From NCBI GenBank assembly GCA_963971405.1, contig OZ020485.1:40731469-40795468 (forward strand): a DNA stretch of 64,000 nucleotides, written 5' to 3'. The notes beneath the pieces are model-generated. The model did no database searches and had not been told where the DNA came from. It saw nothing but the letters and a program-made list of their open reading frames with translations. Within the stretch, counting starts at the first letter, position 1, and each line of letters begins with the position of its first letter. This DNA comes from Psococerastis gibbosa. Taxonomy: Eukaryota > Arthropoda > Insecta > Psocodea > Psocidae. Shown piece by piece: positions 32,308-44,632 of the stretch. A program made the translations under genes and the position numbers.

Positions 32308-32494
32308 ACATGTAGAGCAGTGGTACAGACTCCGACTATCACCGGAAAGGTTGTTGGTTGGAGTCCCACACCGGCTACATTTTCTGGCCATGCTTCGGAG
32401 GGCATGTAAAGCAGGCGGTCCTGCGCTTTCCTAGTTGAGTGTAAGAGAAGGCTTTATAGCCCTAACTCCGCTAGGTTGGCTTAGTAATAGAACA
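32308..32494 (+). mobile_element. SINE-A copy
   Basis: GGACATGTAGAGCAGTGGTA is followed by CACCGGAAAGGTTGTTGGTT (B box GGTTGGAGTCC), GGAGGGCATGTAAAGCAGGC and GGTTGGCTTAGTAATAGAAC. Full length with a one-base B-box change. Confidence 0.87.
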
Positions 32495-32659
32495 AAAGTC
32501 AATATCTATTTATTTATTATTATTTAAAAATTTGTAATAAATAGCTGCATTAGTTTTCTTATTATGGACTTCAAATAGATACTGTACGTTACATCATCTA
32601 CAGACTTATACTGCGCGAGGTTCTGAAGTGTTTTATAATGTTGTGTAAAAATAACTAAA

Positions 32660-33068
32660 TTTTAATGAAAAATGACTAAAAAATAATTTTTCTGCGAAAT
32701 CTTTCTATCGATGATTTCTACCTTCAGGTATGTTTTAGGTGTTAAATTGAGTAACGAAACCGGACAGGTTGCTTCCCCAGAAAAGTATTTGGTTTTGTAA
32801 AAACAAATGTTTTTTTTGAAAAAATGATTGAAAATTCACGCTCAAATGCATTGCGTGCCCTGCCAGTATTGCTGTGTGGTAATGTGTTGGTCTGACCTAT
32901 CTAGAATTTACCTCACCTCCAGCGACGTCAGGTGGACTCCCCCCCCCCCCCCCCCCGAGATATCGGAAATTTAACCATAGGGAAATTATTTACCATGAAA
33001 TTACTCATTTTCTCTAGCTACTAATTTTGATAAATTGGAAAGTAAACTCAACTCGGACCGGTTCTTAT
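32660..33068 (+). repeat. TIRX repeat, copy 3 (left end lost)
   Basis: The right half of TIRX: GATGATTTCTACCTTCAGGT, CATTGCGTGCCCTGCCAGTA, a long C tract, CGAGATATCGGAAATTTAAC and the end GATAAATTGGAAAGT followed by CTCGGACCGGTTCTT. It matches the reverse complement of 10459-10870. Confidence 0.75.
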
Positions 33069-35423
33069 AAATGTATTTCTTCTGTGCAGGGAGTACCGGC
33101 CGAAGAGGGAGTATATCATTATTATACAATTATTTTTTATTATTTATTAGTATCAATGTTCTTCCATTATTACGTGAATCCCCCCCCCCCCAACCTCCGG
33201 TTTCTTTGGACTGCAATCTCCTTAAGGTCAAACCGGAGACTTTTGACTTTGAACATTGAGCATCAGAGATAAGTACCAACGAAAAAAATATCGAAGTCTT
33301 GCACACTGCAGCATAGCAAAGCGGATACCTGGACCCGGTCAAAAACTCTGTAGTTTAGTAGTTAGCTTGTGCAGGCTATTTCACCGCCGAATTGCGTGCT
33401 TATCTTATGCAGGCTACACGTAGCAGCCATATTGATAACGGTCTGGTTAAATATCCATTTTATAAACAAAGCCCCGCGTCGCGTACCTGTTCTGTATTTC
33501 ACGTTTTACTATTTCAAGTAATTGCAGTTTTACATATTGCTGGCGCTTTACTGTCAAATTAAGTGTTCATATTGTCAATTGTTAGCATGTAATGACAAAA
33601 GTTGGAGGTTCTCTTCCCTGTGGGGCACGTAAGAATGTTCCAAGAGGTATGTTTTTAAATGATTCATGCACGAATTTGAGACCTATAGTAATAGTAATTT
33701 TTGTACAATTGCATGGTGTAAGCATGTCTACGCGTATACTTGTCCCTTCTATCGATTATTACTATGCCCCTGCGGTTTAAAACGTGTATTAGGAACCCCC
33801 TGCAAAGTCATTTCCAGGCCAGTCACGTGACCCCCTCCGGTTTGGCCTTAAAGCTACTCAGGAGAAGAGGTTTTGCTTCGTCTTTGGGCATACCCAAGAT
33901 ACATGCCCAAGCCATAACAGGCAAATCATAAATAAATTGACTGTAGGGAAAAGTATATTACTTCACCACATACAAAGGTAGGTACTTAAATTTTATCGAC
34001 AAAAATAATATGAGTTCTGATTGAACCCTGTTGACAGCACCGAGGAAACAGGTCGTTGTGTGACCACAGCAGATGGCATTTGAAATGAACACGGGGTCGC
34101 TGTAGTGCGCGACAATGGCTCAAGACAGCACGACAGCAAAAGCAGTTGTGCCGTTGCTGCAGACTGCTGACAGGGTGTTCCTCGGTGCATCAAGTGAATA
34201 CTCGGGGGACCTCTCAGTTCACAGATGGCATATCTAGTTCCCTGGGCCACACATGTCTCTCTTACACAGCGACACACCTAGTGCCCCTTACAATCTCTAC
34301 TGAGGTAATAAATGAATAATTTTTCAAAACAAGAAATTTTAAATAGGCACGTCATTTTAAAAAAAATGACGAAAAGGTAATTTTCTGCCCTAAACTCTAA
34401 TTGCACTGGTGTAACAACTAAATCATTCTAAAGATTTGTAGGATAGTATATATTTCCGTAATTCATCGCAACTTATTAAAATTTACCATAAAGTGCACTG
34501 TATTTAAATTTGTATTTCAATTATAATTATTACAATACATAATTCATAAATGCTAAATTATGAAATTCTGTTTTCTCCCCATTATTGCTCATGGAAATAA
34601 TGAAATAGTCTACTTAACTTGAATGAAATTTTATTGCGTTTAGTTACTGACCGCTTGGGCAGGGCGGGGAGGGGGGGGGGTACTGGCGGCGGAGAGCGAA
34701 AAGGCCACCAGATATGTTGGCTAGCTGTGGAAATAACGAATAAGAAGTTCCCGATCAAGAAGCAACTTAATTGTTGGAGGGTGTGGTGGCAAGTGTGTGG
34801 TGGCAAGGTACAAGCTTGTCTATAAAAAGCCACAGAAGGCCGAGGATGACTATGTGACAAGGCGAATGAATAGTTGTCGACACTTAATAAGCAACCACTC
34901 TTTTGCCCCGTAGACCGAGCCGCGGAGGAACACAATGAAGAGTCAACGGCATAAAACTGCAGAAGGCAACGGGAAACCAATGCATTACAATTCCCTAGTA
35001 CAGTCATCATGATGATACTCTACATACTTTTGGGGAGTCCAAAGTACGGTATCTACATGTCTACAATTGCCATGATAATCGCCAATCGTTAATAGAAGAG
35101 GCATTCGAAGAAGAAGAAGATTGACCGCAATCCCACAGCTCACAGCTGGGTATAGGCTCTGTTCTTATTTTTAAGCACGGGATAGCTTGACAAGGGCTCA
35201 ACAGTGTTTGATTAGATAATGAGTTCCATTATTTATATATGACCTAGGGTATATGTATTTAATGATGAAGTAGACCATGCGCTGCACATGGGTCAACGGA
35301 AGAAAACACAGCCAAAAAGAGATAAGAAAGGTACTCACGATAACTATTTCCTCGTGACTTCTAAATATACAGACACTCTTAGGGTGTAACAGGCCGGTGC
35401 ATTACTAAGTGGCAGATTGTACG
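33069..35423. other. Long stretch without recognised genes
   Basis: A small inverted pair CTCCGGTTT/AAACCGGAG lies at 33197-33238 beside a C tract. Minus-strand frames at 33993-34277 and 34582-35010 (94 and 142 codons) have no domain I know and lie in G-rich and repeat-like sequence. A (GAA)n patch lies at 35110-35123. I see no gene. Confidence 0.45.
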
Positions 35424-35575
35424 CAGTAACCGAAATTAGAGGATATGGAAAAAAACTGGGCTTGGCGGGATTCGAACCCACGATCGACGCCCCAGTTAGG
35501 CGTAGATCGTAGGTTCGAATCCCGCCAAGCCCAGGTTTTTTCCATATCTTCTAATTTCGGTTATAACGAGGAGGT
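35424..35575. mobile_element. Head-to-head SINE-C inverted duplication
   Basis: Two 70-75 bp arms meet near 35497. Each contains the B box region (GGTTCGAATCCCGCCAAGCC or complement), then a T-rich run and ATCTTCTAATTTCGGTTA. The arms are almost identical, so the locus is a near-perfect palindrome built from the 3' part of SINE-C. Confidence 0.85.
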
Positions 35576-36370
35576 TACCTCTTCAACCAAAGTTAATTTA
35601 ATGTCAGTGTTGTACATACCATATAATACTACAATGTATTGTACGCAGTAGATCTACTGGAAGATCTTTGAAGAGAAAGTGAAGCTCAGCAGGGAAGAAT
35701 CTGCCGAAGTAGCCTCTGCCTTTGTTGCACAAAACCATTTGCTCCAATAAAGCACTAGCCGGTCGGGACTCGGGGGCGGGGGGAGGGGGCTGGCAAAATT
35801 GTTTTGGGCGGTTGTTGAATGGCTGTTCGGCGAGGACTAAGATATGAAGATATGCGAGGACTATGACTAGGAATAATTTTCACCGGGCCCGGGTCCTCCT
35901 AACCCTAAATGAGTAAGGTGTAGACGCAGTAGAATCTGGGATGATGGGCCGTGATCGTCCTGAATGCGTACTTCCAAAGGTTTTGACAACATCTGCAGTC
36001 GACATCTACAGTGGAACTGCGTAGACTGAACAGTTGCCGCTGAGCTTCCGCGATACAATCTTAGAAGTCTACGCGCAGTTCCACTGAAGATGTCGACCGC
36101 AGATGGCGAAACGTTTGGAAGGACGTTTTCCGAACCACATATACTGTTTCATTACGTAACTTGGCTCGTGAAAGCCTTGGTAATTACACCTAAATGAGTA
36201 ATTTACCTTCAGGAATGGGGGCAAAACGAGGCTGCCGGGCATGTGGCTGTTGCCGCTGTTCATACCAAATTGAGCAGTGGTAAAGAAAGAGTATCTTCTA
36301 CCCATCCCCAGGTTCAAACCCTCAATGGGTTGTGCCACGATTTTTTTAGTTTTCGCAGAAACACCAAATT
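35576..36370. other. Mostly unassigned; palindrome inside
   Basis: Apart from the inverted repeat at 35971-36121, described separately, no family or gene is recognised. The frame 36069-36419 overlaps the palindrome arm. Confidence 0.45.
35971..36121. repeat. Inverted repeat with 56-bp arms
   Basis: The left arm CTTCCAAAGGTTTTGACAAC to GTAGACT (35971-36027) pairs with 36066-36121, sharing GTCGACATC and CAGTGGAACTGC. The loop is 38 bases. A few mismatches show some age. Class unknown. Confidence 0.8.
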
Positions 36371-36374
36371 TTAT

Positions 36375-37200
36375 TTTTTTGCTGAGATTTATGAACAAAT
36401 ATACTGCAGGTAAGTACATACTTAGGGCTAGTTAGTAGTTAATAAGCTAAGGCCATCTACACACGGGGATACTCAAATGCAACTGACTCGAATCACAAGC
36501 CGGCATATTTTGAGTCGCAGCCTGTGTAATTCAATTGTATTGTATATAGGCCTTATTTTATTGTTTAATTACAAATACGCAGGTTTTTTGGACTATAGCT
36601 TATGTTATTAAATATTTTATTTTAGATAAAATGTTGTTTTTTGCTGAGATTTATGAACGAATAGACTGTAGTTAGGTACATACTTAGGGCTTATGTGTTT
36701 TGCTTAATTACAAAGAGTCCCAGATGCCGACCAAACGGCAAATTTGAATTTTATTTTTTGGACTATAGTCTATAGCTTATGTTATTAAATTATCTGCAGC
36801 TTTGAACCTGCTCTGGTCCAAGTTGAATCCAGCGGACCAGAGCAGGTTCATAGCTGCAGATAAATTGGTCGTGTGCACAGTGCCGGTAGGGAAACATGGT
36901 AGGACTTGTCCTGGGCACCTCCGAACTAATCGTGTGACTTCACTGTGTTTCCCAAGTGGTTCGGAATCCACTATAATCAGGAGGTCCACTGGAGTCCTAG
37001 GGGCCCACACCGTGGCCTGGGACTGTGTCAAACCATACTACTACTCTATTAAAATATTGTATTTTATATAAAATATTGTTTTTTGCTGAAATTTATGCAC
37101 AAACATACTGTAGGTAGGTACATACATAGGGCTTGTTTGTTTTGCTTAATTACAAAGACCCCCAAGGGCGACCAAACGGATTTTTTTTTTTTTTAATAGC
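36375..37200. repeat. Tandem repeat, about 3 units, one split by SINE-B
   Basis: The block GCTGARATTTATGMAC with a following AGGTACATACTTAGGGCT recurs at about 36380, 36641 and 37085. Units 2 and 3 also share TTTGCTTAATTACAAAGA and CGACCAAACGG. The larger spacing between units 2 and 3 is explained by the SINE-B at 36790-37050. Confidence 0.78.
36788..37050 (+). mobile_element. SINE-B copy with duplicated inverted head
   Basis: 36788-36862 is a hairpin: ATCTGCAGCTTTGAACCTGC pairs with its complement after a short spacer, and the stem sequence CCAGAGCAGGTTCA is the normal SINE-B head. The SINE then continues with GGGAAACATGGTAGGACTTG, skips the GTGTCGAGTCC segment, and resumes at CACCTCCGAACTAATCGTGT. 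Confidence 0.75.
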
Positions 37201-38439
37201 TTAATCCGTTAATCCGAATTCTGGAAATAGGTTGGGGGCGACCCCCCCCCCCTGCGCTCGCAGCGTTAAGGTGGAAGAGGAAGATGAAGATTAGCTTATT
37301 TTATTAAAATGGACAATTGCTAGAATTTCATACATTCTGACTTCATATGAATGAATGAAGGATTAGTTATATTATATATCAGGTGGTTGGGTACCTACTT
37401 TTTTTGGCACATCCGGTGTTTGACAATTCGATTCATTACTTTGTGAGAGACAGAATTTGGCCGGATGTGTGATTTTACCTGATGATGGTGACATCGCCAT
37501 CAGCGATTGTTTCTTGGGACGCCGGACGGTCATTTCGCATCCGCTCGGATTTGTCATGTTACCTTGCCATAAAATGTGTCGGTACTTTTGAGATGGCAGT
37601 AACTGCGCCCTTTAGGGGTAGTTCCTGTTAATTGTTCTGAAATTACGGCAACACTTGAGTTCCTACCCTAGGTATCCGTGAAGTTCATTCATTTGTGGAA
37701 AATTTTTCGTTTAGAGGTTCCTTACAGCCCCTGGCTCACTTCTATTTGGTGTTTCATAGAGTGACATTAGCCGTTTTCGTTAGCGCGTGTTTTGTGTTTT
37801 CTGATGAACTTGGTGAACACCTTTCTTCCAGCTACAATAACAATAATTTTGGATTTTATTTCGTAATAGTAAGTAAATAATATAAATACGATAAGAACAA
37901 TTATACCTCTGTACTATTGTAGATTAGTAAAGACTACCTATGCAATATAATTATTGCGTGTCTCAGCACCCTTCCGTGAACTGTATGCCTGTTTTATTAA
38001 AGTTCCAGGGACCATGAAGATCTTACAATACTATTGTAATGTATCATAGCTAAGGGCAGTGATAGATCCAGCCCATTGGGGGGGGGGGGGGTACTGTAGT
38101 TGGGGGTCAAAATAGAACAAGCATATGTATTTGAAGAATCGATTAAATAGGAGCGTTAACTTACAACAGATTTACTAAATTTAGGGAAGGGGAGCCCCAG
38201 CTAGCTAAATTCTAAACATTAAAGCTGTTTAAAAACTCCCAGAGTATTACGGCCCTAAATATTCAAAAATTTTGTCCCCGGGGATGCAATTAATTTCTCA
38301 AGAAAAAAATTACACTATAGGTAGGATCACAATAGCCAAAGCCAAATAACATTTACTATTCCATTTTTTATTGTTTCAATAAATAATTTATGTTTAGTTA
38401 TTGCCACGTACATATTGTAGCAAAATTAGTACCGAATAT
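37201..38439. other. Non-coding with orphan G/C tracts
   Basis: C tract at about 37240-37251 and G tract at 38080-38091. The latter follows CAGTGATAGATCCAGCCC, which looks like a hAT MITE left end, but I found no matching right end. No gene. Confidence 0.45.
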
Positions 38440-38606
38440 CAAGGGCGGATTTTAGGGGGGGGGGTCAGAGGGTCTGCCCCCCCCCCCCTAGATAACAATG
38501 GGTTTACAGTGGGAATTAAAAGTAATTATGTTTTTTAATGTGATAATCCACTGAACCACCCCGCTGACCCCCCCCCCCCCTAAATTGGAGGCAAACTCCG
38601 CCCATG
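38440..38606. mobile_element. hAT-type MITE with paired G/C tracts
   Basis: The ends CAAGGGCGGATTTTAG and, opposite strand, CATGGGCGGAGTTTGCC are flanked by CCGAATAT (38432-38439) and CCGAACAT (38607-38614), an 8-bp duplication with one change. Three homopolymer blocks (G, C, C) sit inside. No ORF. Confidence 0.83.
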
Positions 38607-38614
38607 CCGAACAT

Positions 38615-40419
38615 AGTACGTAGTACCGTACTAAACTGACGAAGTCGACAACCTAATCTAAGCTGACTATATTTTCTAAATATTCATTATAAGCTTTCAA
38701 AATGCAAAACTATCTACTACTGGTTCTACCCTTCATGCTGCTAGAGATTTTTAATAGGCAACAAGAGCAAGCGAGTAAAACGAATTGTATTGCATACCCT
38801 TTTGTCGGAGCTTTGTGCATTAAAATTATCGAATCCGCAGGGGTAGAGGTGGACTAGGGTGGATTGAAAGTAAGTTTTAGGGGTGCATGGACGTGTGCAG
38901 GAGGGGTTGCTACCGTACTGCTTACCAGGGGCAACTGCTGAGTCGTGTGCGCCAGAAGGTGCCATGTGGGCTTTCATTTGAAACCTTTTCTACTTTTTTA
39001 TTGAAGCTAAGCCAGCTTTTTGCACCTTTCCCCCACAGTGTTTGCCCTTCCGTAACAATTACAGCTATTGTCCCTTGTGAGGGGTGGAATAGAGTTACAC
39101 ATGTGGCTTTAATGCCACTGCCTCAACTGATCGTTGGGTCTTCTTCCATAGTTGCTTAAATCGTAATCCACTTTACTTGTCCATTTTAATTGAAGTCAAA
39201 CATTCTTTTACAATTATCAAATTTAGTCTAAGACTTTGACTTTGGGGTTATACTACACGTATGTTATTGTCTTAGTCTTAGTGTGTAGACAATACCACAA
39301 GTGCTATATAGTACCTGTATGTATAAACTCAGTTGTTAGGCCTACTGAATTCGATGTAAATCTCATTATGATTGAATAGGTCTAAGATATGGGGGAGATC
39401 GGTTATAAAATGAAAAGTATCATAATGTATTACTGTATACCGTGCTTCTTTAATTTCTAAAACCCATTGCGCACCAGACGTGCATTTACGGGTTGGAGAA
39501 GCTGGCTTTGTGGCATATGACTTCGACTGTGTAAGAATAGCTATTATTTTGTGCTACTGTATTAAAATAAATCGCCATAAGACAGAGGAGTACTTTGTAC
39601 AGTTGAAAAGACGAATAAAAATGGCAATTTTTCAGCATTTCCGAAAATAGTTTCTTCGGAGGGCTTAAAAGGTTTTCCAAAGTTAAGCCTACGTGAAATT
39701 ATGATCATAAATAAGAACACACTATAATAGACAGCAAGGCTAATCTTTTTAGCGGTCCCTTCTCGGCTAGGCTAAGAACTTCTGTACTGTACCTCGCAGG
39801 CCAAGTCAGTGGTCAGTTGCCTAAATGAATCACCTTCTTCTAACAGTTTATTTATAGCATCGGCCTCCGGTATTAGGGGATGCTTATCTGTAGCCTAAGT
39901 ACAGTATGTATTGTGTGTCATGTTAAGGTGAACTTTGGTTTATTTGTTATTGATAACGTTTCCAAAATTAACATATTTGTAGGAGTTGAATTACAATAGG
40001 TACATACGACTTGTTATATTGGGACTATGATTCATTTTAGTAGTGCAATCTGGCTATATATATAAATGATATAGTTATACTATTCTCGCTAAATCCGGTT
40101 GGTGAAGAATTGCTCTATGAAACGGAAGATAGTGCTTCGAGACAACACACTTAAAAAGGAATGGGTGGGTACCTATATAATGGGGTTACTGTTAAGAGTG
40201 GCTCCGATTTTTATGTTCCCCAAATTATTACCTGCAATAATTTCGCATGAATCGGATATACCTTGGTGTAGGGTACATTTGGGAGCCGACAAATGTTTCT
40301 AATTTTTTTTTATAACACTCAAGCAGCTCGTTGGAGTCGCTATTTATGGAATATATTATTATTTATTTATAGGCTATATTTAATATATATATATTTATTG
40401 CATAGATACATCATGCTAT
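38615..40419. other. Long stretch without recognised features
   Basis: Frames such as 38887-39159 (90 codons) show no domain and no splice context. AT-rich elsewhere. Confidence 0.5.
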
Positions 40420-40492
40420 CCGACCACGATAGGATGGCACTTGAAGCACTTATAAAAATCGAATAAGCAAATAAAGTGTTCCGAGTGTCATC
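40420..40492. mobile_element. Short MITE, copy 2
   Basis: CACGATAGGATGGCACTTGA, ATAAAAATCGAATAA and GTGTTCCGAGTGTCATC follow the order of 28763-28886, with a shorter interior. Confidence 0.65.
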
Positions 40493-40524
40493 TACTACTG
40501 TACTAATGTACTAGCTGACTTACT

Positions 40525-40745
40525 TACCCCCTAGCACAACGGCCTATTAAGGATCTTGGCCTGCTCTGCCACATCGCGCCAAGGGTTGCCAGATCCACCT
40601 CGACGCCGTCCAGCCATCGCATCCGTGGACGTCCCACTCGTCTTCTCCCTTGGGGCACCTTGTGTAAGGCTGCGCTTGCTGCCTTAATGTCCGGCATTCG
40701 TTCCACGTACCCCAGCCACCTGATGCGGGCTCTCATGGTTTCGGT
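40525..40745 (-). mobile_element. RTE-type LINE, 3' coding tail
   Basis: An uninterrupted minus-strand frame reads RIRWLGYVERMPD, then GRRRVGRPRMRWLDGVEVDL. This is the conserved C-terminal stretch after the reverse transcriptase domain in RTE-clade and related LINEs (RLRWxGHVxRM ... GRPRxRWxDxV). Only about 70 codons remain; no catalytic domain is nearby. Confidence 0.82.
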
Positions 40746-41820
40746 TACCATTTATTTAAGTCCTTGGCATATCGCGTAGAGCTTATCGTTCTTACGCTAC
40801 ACATATATAGTATAGTACACGTGTTACACGTAAGGTGACCATATATAAATTTGTGGTCATGTATGGGAAGAAATACCGGGGGGTAAGCGGGCAAGGCTTT
40901 TTTAATAATAAGGTCGAAATGGTCAGTTTTTTTTAACCTGTATTAGCTACCACTATAGGCTTCTTCAAATTGAGTCTAGTAGCAATTTGAAAATAAACAA
41001 ATCATGGCTAGGTAGTGCCCTTGCATAAGCTAAAAATAGGGAAAAAATCTAAATGCTATTTTAAAAACCTACAATATGCTTTTTTTAGAATTAAAAATTA
41101 AAAAACAGGTCACTGAGATCGAAAACCAGATCAAAGCAGACAGAAAACCAATGCATTGGGCCAAAAACAGGAGTGACCTGGTAAAAACAGGTCAGATGGT
41201 CACCTTACTGACCTTAGTTACACGTGTAATCAATGCTGAAATTTCTTTTGCTTAAAAAATAAAATACAGTGCAATACTTCAAAGTTGGGAAACATTTGTT
41301 CAATATTTGACCAATCAAATAATCAACAATCCTTCATAAAATATTGATGAACAAAACGAACGTGTGTAATCGTATGACATACTATTTAAGTCACTGCTTC
41401 TTGCCCGTAAAATGTTTCAGTGCCGGGATTGGCTGTAGGACCTGGAGGGCTATGGCCACGAAAGGCTGCAAAATACAAAATCGCAATAGGTCTAGATTAA
41501 AAAAAATTAAACAACAAACTAAAGCAAATAATTAAACTCAAAATATTTGGCGGGCAATTGGAACTCTCCGTGACATTAATTATTTATCGCCTTAATCTAT
41601 TCTATTTTGCATCCTGAGTCTATAAATGATAGTGAAATATTCGTCTAAGGGTATAAGACATTTCTGCCCGAGAAAGGGTCCCCACAAGGTCAAATTAATC
41701 ATCAATAATTTGGAAATACAGTGTGTTACTGAGTGAAATACAGTATAGCAGTGTTTTCACCTTTGGTCAACGGTGTCGCTTATCTATAGATTCGTCACTG
41801 GTAATTTTCCGTGTACGGTG
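40746..41820. other. Non-coding; possible 5' flank of the candidate exon
   Basis: AT-rich sequence with no recognised repeats. If the GC-rich island at 41820-41984 is a first coding exon, the 5' untranslated region and promoter would lie in or before this stretch; I cannot identify a TATA or initiator with confidence. Confidence 0.4.
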
Positions 41821-41896
41821 AATGAGGGTGCTGCGGGGGGTGGGGGGAGTGTTGCGCGCTGCTGGCTGGAGAGAGGATGGAGGATGGCAGTGTGCG

Positions 41897-41984
41897 ATGG
41901 TCGGCCTCGGGATGATGTACTCGTGTTACGACAGCTACTCCTACCGCCTCTGGAGTCTCGCTAACGTCTGGACCAACTACCACT
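41897..41984 (+). CDS. Candidate upstream coding exon of the zinc-finger gene
   Basis: This GC-rich island in AT-rich surroundings has an open frame with ATGs at 41897 and 41912 (and at 41822 further upstream), reading MMYSCYDSYSYRLWSLANVW then TNYH. It ends at a consensus donor, CACT|GTAAGC, at 41984/41985. The leftover single base T joins the first two bases TA of the exon at 63643 to form Leu, and the frame then continues without a stop into the two zinc fingers. The residues are aromatic-rich with no known domain. The composition, donor and phase fit are seen; joining to the distant exon is inferred. It could also be an unrelated exon or chance. Confidence 0.5.
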
Positions 41985-44558
41985 GTAAGCCAACATTTTC
42001 TATACATTATCTTTAATTTTTACGATATTATTAACAAATTTTTCTAAATATTTTTTTATTTATTTTAAATTGTCGAAGGGCTGGGATCGTTGGCAGTTGG
42101 GGCAATTTTAAGGCTAGTTTTGTGAATTTTCTGGTTATGTACGGGTATTTTTCTGCTTTTATTGAAGCCCTAAAGTACTGTACAAATGCGATTAATTCAT
42201 TCATTTATTATTCATAAAGGTAGGTAATGAGATTATTGCTTTCGGAAAAATTCTATAGATTTAGAACTTCTTTTACACGGCGTATTAGTGTTTTTCAAAT
42301 TATACTGGACGCAATGAGTTCTCTTCCCGTTACTATAAATAATTCTGAAATCAGACTTGTCTGCAAATTTAGACTCGAATAAGTCGCGGTATGGGTTAAG
42401 TTAAGCTACCCCTAATAAAATAACAACATTTGGTTGTGTATCGTTTATTATGAGAACCCCATTTCTGAAAGAATTAAAGGTCGGTGAGGAATAGTTTTTT
42501 ACATGTAGCCCACATTTTTATGTCGAATTTTTGCATTATCACGTATATTGTATAGGTACTTATTGTTTATAAGCTTTTTTATGGAAGAAACATGTCAGAG
42601 GCATGCAAATAAGTTAATCCTTGCATTAAATATAAATTATCCTGCCAATGGAACGTTCGTTTTCCACTTTATATGCACTTTTATCCAACTTTTTGTACCA
42701 CGGGGTAGCTTATTGTAGCCGTTTCTGAAGTCTTTAAATGGATAAAAATTGTTTTCTAGTGCAGTTCCCAATTAATGATTACTGTTGGCTCGGATGAATA
42801 TTCCATGAAAGTAGTATAATCGCCCAATGAGTTATTTTGTACAACTTCAAAAAAAGAAATACTGCAAAGTAGGTAGTGACAGATTCTGCTTTTATTGAAT
42901 ATTTATGGGAACTTGGTCCAAAACAACAGAACTTTAGCCAACCAAAATTATACTAGTATTAGTAGTAGTTATTTTTTGGGGGCCCAAAACATTCATAATT
43001 TCTTTTCATTTTAATTTTAATTAAGGGGGAAATTTCAAAATATTTTTTAAATTAATTTCTCGTTTCACAGTCGCAAAAATATGTGGCCGTATGAAAAAAA
43101 AAACATGAAAAATACAAGCTTTCGTATTAAATTTAAATGTTTGCCCCTGAATTATGTTGGCTCTTTCAGGAGTGACTTTCCAAATGAATTGTTTTTTGAC
43201 CAAATTTATTAACATCTCTATTCATAGCCTCAAACCTATTAAAATAGTTTTTTGACAACTTCATGAAAAATAAAAGCTTTGTTAATAAATGTATTTTTTT
43301 CCATCTGCTACATAGGAAATGCTCCTACTACAAAGCGCGTGCTACGAATCTTAACGATTAGCAGAACGAGAGAACGCTATAGACTTATATTTTCCGCCCA
43401 GGGCATACTAACAATATACTGTATATGGAAAGAAGCACTCAATACCCTAATATAGTCTATCTATATATAAAGAAAAATCTCGCAAGTCGCAATAAATTTC
43501 CCTGCCCAAACACATCACTACTCGCTACTTATTTCATTTCATTTCATTATCAAAAACAATGAATATTCTCCCAAATTTGGCCATTATACATATAAGACAC
43601 TGCCACGGTCAATTCAGTCAGAGAGTCAGTCGGCTCCAATTTGAAAAAATTGTTGAACATAAGCATAAAACGCAACAAGTCTACTGGATAAATGAATTTA
43701 ATAAACTAGGATGGAATTCTCTTCACCACCATATGAATATACGAGTATAATTGTATTGTTCTAACGAAACCTTTGTGGTGATAACCTTTACTATAGTATG
43801 TTTTAGTATTTTTTAGTTTTTACTTGAAATTGTGACGATGCGAATCCAACTAAATGTTCAGGTATTCAAACAGAAAATTATTATGCTGATTTTATTGTGC
43901 TTGAAATAGTATTGCTCTAAAACACAGCACGATGAAGTGTTATACCGATTTTATAGAATGGCAGTAAGAAGAGCAAATAATATGCACCTGGGGAAGATTT
44001 TTATTTTTTATGAAGTCTTAATTGTTATTAAATGTTACACTATAGTATCTATAGTATCTGTTCGAGAAATTAATTATTTTCCCAAAAACCTCCGAACCCC
44101 TTTTGTTTACATAAATTTTGGAACGTTAACCGTAAAACACCATAAAGAGCATTGAGCAAATCTTATAGAAGATCCGTAATTAATACGGATAAATATTCTG
44201 TTTTTTTTTAAAAGCTTGTATTTTTATGAATTTTTAATAAGACCAGTTGCATATCGTTGTGGCTGTGAAACAATTAATTTTCTCAAATATACCTGCCTGC
44301 CTTGTTTTACAAATGTTTCGAAATTTTTAAATGTAATATTAAAACAATTCTGTGTAAGTGACAATGGCAACCTCCCCTCCCCCCTCCCTTCCGACAGAGG
44401 ATCCTCTGTCTTGGCCAAGACAGTGCTCCATTTGGGATTTTGTGGTGAGGCGTATGCCCTACAGTCGCTCTTTTTTATACCGGTGATGTCAAGATACACC
44501 CTTTAGGGTTGGGTAGACCCCTTACGCTATGCAAAATACCGGCGGGACAAATTACAAT
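41985..44558. other. Probable intron start, unassigned
   Basis: AT-rich with no recognised repeat family or frame of interest. If the exon assignments are right, this begins an intron running to 63642. Confidence 0.45.
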
Positions 44559-44632
44559 GGGTAATATATAAAGCAATGGGCAATATATAAAGCAATGGGC
44601 AATATATAAAGCAATGGGCAATATATAAAGCA
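44559..44632. repeat. Minisatellite, 19-bp unit x ~4
   Basis: The unit GGGCAATATATAAAGCAAT repeats almost perfectly; the first unit has GGGTAA and the last ends AAAGCAT. Confidence 0.95.

Noticed and set aside
34582-35010. 142-codon minus-strand frame
   Set aside because: It lies over G-rich and repeat-like sequence with no domain; the composition follows the antisense of simple runs.
38050-38091. hAT MITE starting at CAGTGATAGATCC beside a G tract
   Set aside because: No matching right end or 8-bp repeat of the left flank could be found within several hundred bases.
41822-42016. Alternative reading of the GC-rich island as a longer ORF running past 41984
   Set aside because: The frame past the GTAAGC donor enters AT-rich sequence and stops quickly; the donor is the better boundary.
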